A stretch of DNA of 9,393 bases. Source: Paraktedonobacter sp035294465 (GTDB lineage: Bacteria > Chloroflexota > Ktedonobacteria > Ktedonobacterales > Ktedonobacteraceae). A program made the translations under genes and the position numbers. The notes beneath the pieces are model-generated. The model was not told the DNA's origin. It saw only the letters and a program-made list of their open reading frames with translations, and ran no database searches. Positions 5,160 through 9,393 of the stretch are shown here, piece after piece. Each line of letters starts with the position of its first letter. Positions within the stretch are counted from its first letter, which is position 1. The stretch is taken from contig DATGKW010000213.1 of NCBI GenBank assembly GCA_035294465.1, positions 1 through 9,393 of the forward strand. The letters run 5' to 3'.

Positions 5160-6149
5160 ATGGGCGTATCACCATCCTCTCTGCCTCTCTCCGATCCAGC
5201 AACAAGACCGCGAGATACAAAGACTCAGGCTGTAGCTCGTGTAGCCACAGGAGAGCGGCAGATATGGCAGCGGGTCAAGCGAGCTGTTCGGCACAATATT
5301 GGCGGATATCTCTTCTTGCTGCCCGCGATCCTGATCTTTGCTCTCTTTGTCTGGTACCCGATTGTTCTGGGTTTCATCATGAGCTTTCAGAGCGTGGATA
5401 TGATCAATCCAGCCACCTGGGTAGGGCTGGCCAATTATCGCGAAGTTCTCTCCGACCCGCTCTTTGGCGTCGCCTGGCGCAATACGCTGGAGTTCACTGG
5501 CTACGCTCTGCTCTTTGGCTACGCGGTCCCCATCATTCTTGCGTTGCTGATCAACGAGATGCGCCACGGCAAGGGCTTCTTCCGTCTGGCCTACTACCTG
5601 CCTGTGATGCTGCCGCCCATTGTTACAGCCTTTCTCTGGAAATGGATCTACAACCCCGATTCGGGCTTACTGAATGCCCTGCTCGGCCTGGTACATCTGC
5701 CCGGCGGTCTCTGGCTGGAGACTCCCAGCAGCGCTCTGCCAGCCCTGGTCGTAATCGCGACCTGGGGAGCATCCGGCGCAACCATGCTCATTTACCTGGC
5801 CGCTTTGCAGGGAGTCCCTGCCTCGCTCTATGAGGCAGCAGAGATCGACGGCGCGAGTATCTGGCGCAGGCTCTGGCATGTAACACTGCCCAGCATTCGC
5901 CCGATTATGCTGCTGATGTTTGTCTTGCAGATTATCGCGACGATGCAGGAGTTTGTCAGGCCATTTATTATCACCGGTGGCGGACCAGAGAACGCGACGA
6001 TGACCGTCGTTCTGCTGATCTACAATTACGCTTTTCAGGACGCCGATTTCGGAGGCGCAAGCGCTCTGGGTGTGTTGCTCTTCCTGGTGCTGGCTATTTT
6101 TGCCTTCATCTACATGCGGATGACCTGGCGCTCGATGGAAGGAGACTAA
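5160..6149 (+). CDS. CUT1 sugar ABC transporter permease, MalF/UgpA type
   Basis: The 329-residue membrane protein has about six predicted helices: residues 48-75, 111-132, 143-163, 193-218, 247-263 and 303-320. The cytoplasmic EAA loop that docks the ATPase is intact at 225-248 (EAAEIDGASIW then TLPSIRP). It would form the heterodimeric channel with the next permease and receive sugar from the binding protein. ATG 5160 is preceded by AAGGGAG at six bases. An in-frame TTG at 5064, overlapping the stop of the binding-protein gene, would place the large stem-loop inside the coding region and is less likely. The soluble N-terminal tail of about 45 residues is hydrophilic. The stop is four bases before the next start, and the ribosome site of that gene lies inside this one, which suggests translational coupling. 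Confidence 0.94.
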   Translation: MGVSPSSLPLSDPATRPRDTKTQAVARVATGERQIWQRVKRAVRHNIGGYLFLLPAILIFALFVWYPIVLGFIMSFQSVDMINPATWVGLANYREVLSDPLFGVAWRNTLEFTGYALLFGYAVPIILALLINEMRHGKGFFRLAYYLPVMLPPIVTAFLWKWIYNPDSGLLNALLGLVHLPGGLWLETPSSALPALVVIATWGASGATMLIYLAALQGVPASLYEAAEIDGASIWRRLWHVTLPSIRPIMLLMFVLQIIATMQEFVRPFIITGGGPENATMTVVLLIYNYAFQDADFGGASALGVLLFLVLAIFAFIYMRMTWRSMEGD

Positions 6150-6153
6150 GAGG

Positions 6154-7119
6154 ATGGCTCTTTTACTGGAAGACCGGCAGAATCTTCCCCTCAGGAACGA
6201 AAAGCTCAGGCGAAGGCGCAAAGCCGCTGAGCCGGAGATGAGCGAACGCACACTGGTTTCCCCGCTGGCTCTGAAACGCCCCGGCGGACGCCTCATCTAC
6301 TGGTTGATCTTTGCGCTCTTGCTCATAGGCACCCTGGTTGCTCTGGTACCTATGTACTGGCTGTTTACCGGCGGACTCAAATCCAGCCTTGAACTGGTGG
6401 AGTCACCTCCGACGCTCTGGCCTCTCCATCCCGTCTGGAGCAACTTTGTCCAGGCATGGACCATTCTGCAATTGCCTCTCCTATTCACCAATACTTTGAT
6501 CCTGGTTGGAGGCGCTGTGCTCTTGCAGATGCTGGTTTCGGCCACGGCTGCCTACGCGCTCTCGAAGCTGCACGTCGCGGGAAAAGGCATCATTCAGTTT
6601 GCCTTCTTCGCTACTCTGATGGTCCCCTGGGTTGTCTACTTTGTTCCGCAATTTGTCAATATCAGCGATCTTCCTCTGATTCATGTGTCGCTTTTCAATA
6701 ACTGGGCGGGAGTCTGGCTCCCAGAAGCGGCAAGCGCATTTAATATCTTGCTGCTCAAAAGCTTTTTCGATGGCATTCCAACGGAGTTAACTGATGCCGC
6801 GCGCCTGGATGGAGCCAATGCCTGGCAGATGTTTACCCGCATTATCCTGCCCCTCTCGCGCCCAGTTCTGGCGGTTGTCACGATCTTTACCGTCATTGCC
6901 TCGTGGACGGATTTTCTCTGGCCCTTGCTGGTGCTCGCCGATAACAATCTATGGTCATTGATGGTTGGACTCTATCACGATTCCGCCGTGAACTCGAATC
7001 TGCCATTTAACTATCTGATCGCCGGCATCGCCCTGGCCAGTATTCCCCCGATAGTCATCTTCCTGCTCCTTCAGCGCCAGATTATTCGCGGGATTACTCT
7101 GACCGGGCTGAAAGGATAG
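6154..7119 (+). CDS. CUT1 sugar ABC transporter permease, MalG/UgpE type
   Basis: The 321-residue protein has about six predicted helices: residues 46-72, 109-133, 144-168, 188-205, 236-256 and 286-307. A clear EAA loop lies at 211-237 (ELTDAARLDGANAW then IILPLSRP). The N-terminal landmark MYWLFTGGLKSS at 67-78 and the C-terminal QRQIIRGITLTGLKG are typical of MalG-type subunits. It pairs with the upstream permease to form the transmembrane channel. AAGGAG nine bases upstream of ATG 6154 lies in the last codons of that gene. The N-terminal tail of about 45 residues is very basic (LRRRRKAAE), longer than in many homologues. No ATPase gene follows; the next gene is a secreted enzyme 32 bases downstream. 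An MsmK/UgpC-type ATPase encoded elsewhere would be needed. Confidence 0.94.
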   Translation: MALLLEDRQNLPLRNEKLRRRRKAAEPEMSERTLVSPLALKRPGGRLIYWLIFALLLIGTLVALVPMYWLFTGGLKSSLELVESPPTLWPLHPVWSNFVQAWTILQLPLLFTNTLILVGGAVLLQMLVSATAAYALSKLHVAGKGIIQFAFFATLMVPWVVYFVPQFVNISDLPLIHVSLFNNWAGVWLPEAASAFNILLLKSFFDGIPTELTDAARLDGANAWQMFTRIILPLSRPVLAVVTIFTVIASWTDFLWPLLVLADNNLWSLMVGLYHDSAVNSNLPFNYLIAGIALASIPPIVIFLLLQRQIIRGITLTGLKG

Positions 7120-7151
7120 ATGTTCGTCTAGTTAAGAAAGGAATTTGCACG

Positions 7152-9393
7152 ATGCAGGATGCAAAGCGCAGAAGGCGTAACAAGGTAATGGGAGCACTTG
7201 TTATGTTTATCCTGGTCATCAGCACCATCGGTGTCTTCACCACTCTTCCTCGCACAGTGAATGCTTTTAGTTTGCAAAGAAGCAGTGCGAGCAAGCAAAG
7301 CGTGATGACAACCGGCGGAGCAGGTGCCACGCTTCCCTATGTTGAGATGGAAGCTTACCAGGCTTCCACCAATGGGACCATTCTTGGCCCTGACTATACC
7401 TTCGGCGATCTGGCCTCCGATGCTGTGGAACGCGAGGCCGTTCTGTTGCAGGGTCAGGGCAAGTACGTCCAGTTTACGCTACCGCAGCAGGCCAATTCGA
7501 TTGACCTGCGCTACAGCATTCCCGACGCGGCCGGTGGCGGGGGAATCACTGCGCCGTTGAGCATCTATATCAACGGGACCAAGCAGACCGACCTGCAGCT
7601 GACTTCGCAGTATAGCTGGGTATATGGGCCTCCGAATTTCAGTAATTGCGACGGGACAGACTGGTCGAATACGCCTGGCGGCACCCCATCGCACCAGTTC
7701 GACGAAGTACACGAGCTGCTGCCGCAAATGGCCGCCGGAACAACTGTAAAACTGCAGGTCGATTCTGAGGATACCGCTCCCTGGTACGCCATCGACGTTG
7801 CAGATTTCCAGGAAGTGCCCGCTCCGCTCACTGAGCCTTCAGGCTATATCTCCGTCACTAGCTCGCCGTATAACGCCGATCCAACAGGCAAGACGGATTC
7901 TACCACAGCCATCCAGAACGCCATCAATGCCGGCGAATCCCAGGGCAAGGGTGTCTGGATTCCGCAGGGCACCTATCTCGTGACCAGCCATCTCATCGTC
8001 AACAACGTCACCCTGACGGGCGCAGGTCCCTGGTATACGGTTCTCACCGGTGCCCCTCCCGGCGGTGGTAACGGCGACAACGTTAACAACGGTACTGGTG
8101 TAGGCATCTACGGCAATGATGTCTACGGCGGGAGCTCCAGTTCCAACGTCACCCTCTCGAATTTTGCTATCGAGGGCGAGATCACGAACCGCGTTGACTG
8201 TCTGCAAGATAACGGCATCGGTGGCTCGCTGAATAATTCGACCATCTCCAATGTCTGGATCGAGCACACCAAAGTTGGCATGTGGTTCGATGGACCATTC
8301 AGCGGCCTGACAATCACCAACAGCCGCATTGACAGCACGCTCGCCGATGGCATCAATTTCCACGAGGGCATCAGTAACTCAACGGTCACGCAGACCATCA
8401 TACGCGGCACTGGCGACGATGGCCTGGCGATGTGGTCTGCGACCGATTTGACATCATCGGGCGATACAAACGATAGCTTCGATCACGATACTATCCAATC
8501 GCCCTATCTAGCCAACGGCATTGCCATCTACGGTGGCACCGGCAACAGCGTCACCAACGATATTGTCAGCGACTCGCAATATCGCGGTGGCGGCATTATG
8601 CTGGATTATGAGGATTTTGGTAACAATACGGCGCCTTTCTCCGGCACAACCACTATCCAGAACGACACTATCGAGTATACAGGCGGATATGGAGACCAGG
8701 GCATTCAGCAATTTGGTGCGCTCATGTTCTGGGCCGATCAAGGTGCTATCAGCGCACCCTTCACCGTTTCGGGTGTTGAGATAGATAACAGCCAGTACGC
8801 GGCAATTCAATTTGATGGTGGCAACTCCATTAGCACCATCAATATGAACGGCGTGAACGTCAATGGCGCCGAATTCGTGTTTTCCAATAAGGTGAGTACC
8901 GTAACCGGTTCGGCTAGCAATGTGACGGCCAGCGGCATAACCGATAGCAGCCTGGAAAGCTGCGAAGGGTTGCAGGCATGGCAGATCACTATGGGTTCGG
9001 GAAACTCCGGCTGGAACGCGAGTTCAGAGGTGTGCGGCTTCCCAACCGGAACACCCACGCCTACTACGCCCTTGCCCACAGCGCCCCCGCCATCTCCGAC
9101 CCCACCACCAACGCCAACTCCCACGCCGACGCCAGTGCCGAGTCCGAGTGGGACGCTGATCATGGCGATTGATGCCGGAGGCGGCGCGGCAGGCAACTTT
9201 GTCGCTGATACCGACTATAACCAGGGCAACGAGTATAGCGATACCTCAACCTCGATTAACACCAGCGGAGTAGGAGAATCGATCCCCCAGTCGGTCTGGC
9301 AAACCTGTCGCTGGAACAGCTCGTTTACCTACACGATTCCTGGCCTGACGCCGGGCGCAACCTATACGGTAGCGCTTGATTGGGCAGAGTTGA
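7152..9393 (+). CDS. Secreted GH87-like alpha-1,3-glucanase with CBM6/35-like and malectin-like domains (3' end outside window)
   Basis: The frame is open from ATG 7152, with AGAAAGGA eight bases upstream, to the right edge: 747 residues with no stop. Residues 1-38 form a signal peptide (RRRR, hydrophobic core, cleavage after VNA). Residues 61-222 resemble a CBM6/CBM35 sugar-binding domain, beginning YVEMEAYQ and ending ADFQEV. Residues 230-625 form a right-handed beta-helix with a pectate-lyase-3-like start (YNADPTGKTDSTTAIQNAI). Within it lie ADGINFH (D399) and GTGDDGLAMW (D422, D423). The spacing of 23 and 24 equals that of the three catalytic aspartates I recall for GH87 alpha-1,3-glucanases. 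Residues 631-666 are a Thr/Pro linker. From 667 a malectin-like domain begins (IDAGG, YTIPGLTPG, DWAEL) and is cut by the window edge. Malectin domains can bind glucose disaccharides including nigerose, so substrate and domain agree. GH87 mycodextranase specificity is the main alternative. Confidence 0.85.
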   Translation, partial: MQDAKRRRRNKVMGALVMFILVISTIGVFTTLPRTVNAFSLQRSSASKQSVMTTGGAGATLPYVEMEAYQASTNGTILGPDYTFGDLASDAVEREAVLLQGQGKYVQFTLPQQANSIDLRYSIPDAAGGGGITAPLSIYINGTKQTDLQLTSQYSWVYGPPNFSNCDGTDWSNTPGGTPSHQFDEVHELLPQMAAGTTVKLQVDSEDTAPWYAIDVADFQEVPAPLTEPSGYISVTSSPYNADPTGKTDSTTAIQNAINAGESQGKGVWIPQGTYLVTSHLIVNNVTLTGAGPWYTVLTGAPPGGGNGDNVNNGTGVGIYGNDVYGGSSSSNVTLSNFAIEGEITNRVDCLQDNGIGGSLNNSTISNVWIEHTKVGMWFDGPFSGLTITNSRIDSTLADGINFHEGISNSTVTQTIIRGTGDDGLAMWSATDLTSSGDTNDSFDHDTIQSPYLANGIAIYGGTGNSVTNDIVSDSQYRGGGIMLDYEDFGNNTAPFSGTTTIQNDTIEYTGGYGDQGIQQFGALMFWADQGAISAPFTVSGVEIDNSQYAAIQFDGGNSISTINMNGVNVNGAEFVFSNKVSTVTGSASNVTASGITDSSLESCEGLQAWQITMGSGNSGWNASSEVCGFPTGTPTPTTPLPTAPPPSPTPPPTPTPTPTPVPSPSGTLIMAIDAGGGAAGNFVADTDYNQGNEYSDTSTSINTSGVGESIPQSVWQTCRWNSSFTYTIPGLTPGATYTVALDWAEL

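Noticed and set aside
5264..5833. 189-codon plus-strand ORF
   Set aside because: Out-of-frame shadow within the first permease, which has helices and an EAA loop in its own frame.
9054..9150. Short-period C/A-rich repeat resembling a microsatellite or CRISPR-like array
   Set aside because: It is the in-frame Thr/Pro linker of the glycosidase, with no repeat-spacer structure.
8807..9196. Minus-strand ORF rich in Val-Gly repeats
   Set aside because: It is the antisense of the Thr/Pro linker and flanking beta-helix of the glycosidase; the VGVG pattern mirrors the ACN/CCN codons of the sense strand and no ribosome site supports it.

Overview
The window looks like a bacterial chromosome segment of roughly 55% GC. 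It most probably comes from a soil Chloroflexota of the Ktedonobacteria type. That assignment is inference from gene style: a Tat-exported substrate-binding lipoprotein, a secreted multi-domain glycosidase with a Thr/Pro linker and a malectin domain, and a LacI-controlled CUT1 sugar ABC operon. No rRNA or other marker is present to confirm it.

Left part (1-2031). A P-loop NTPase/kinase-like gene enters from the left edge. It is followed closely by a PIG-L/LmbE-type zinc deacetylase gene on the same strand. A small lipoprotein gene converges on the deacetylase gene, with a single base between the two stop codons. On the minus strand it lies downstream of a LacI-family repressor gene.

Central control region (3085-3681). 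The repressor gene (minus) and the sugar-uptake operon (plus) diverge from about 600 bases without an established gene. The region has one extended -10 promoter facing each way. Three related LacI-type operator candidates lie in it, one just downstream of the predicted start of the repressor transcript and two in a 35-bp-period direct repeat just downstream of the start of the uptake transcript. A near-palindrome overlaps the uptake start site. The predicted leader of about 385 nt carries a 29-codon ORF with a strong Shine-Dalgarno sequence and a 9-bp hairpin.

Right part (3682-9393). A Tat/lipobox solute-binding protein, two CUT1 permeases and a secreted glycosidase follow in one tight, co-directional run. 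A 13-bp perfect stem-loop separates the binding-protein gene from the permease genes. The glycosidase gene is open at the right edge and encodes at least 747 residues. Its parts are a signal peptide, a CBM6/35-like domain, a beta-helix, a Thr/Pro linker and the start of a malectin-like domain. Three aspartates (D399, D422, D423) have the spacing I recall for the catalytic residues of GH87 alpha-1,3-glucanases.

Reading of the system (inference): the secreted enzyme cleaves an alpha-1,3-glucan, such as fungal cell-wall or bacterial alpha-glucan. The ABC importer takes up the oligosaccharides, and the LacI repressor senses a product and controls itself and the operon. No ABC ATPase gene is in the window, so a shared one elsewhere is probably used.
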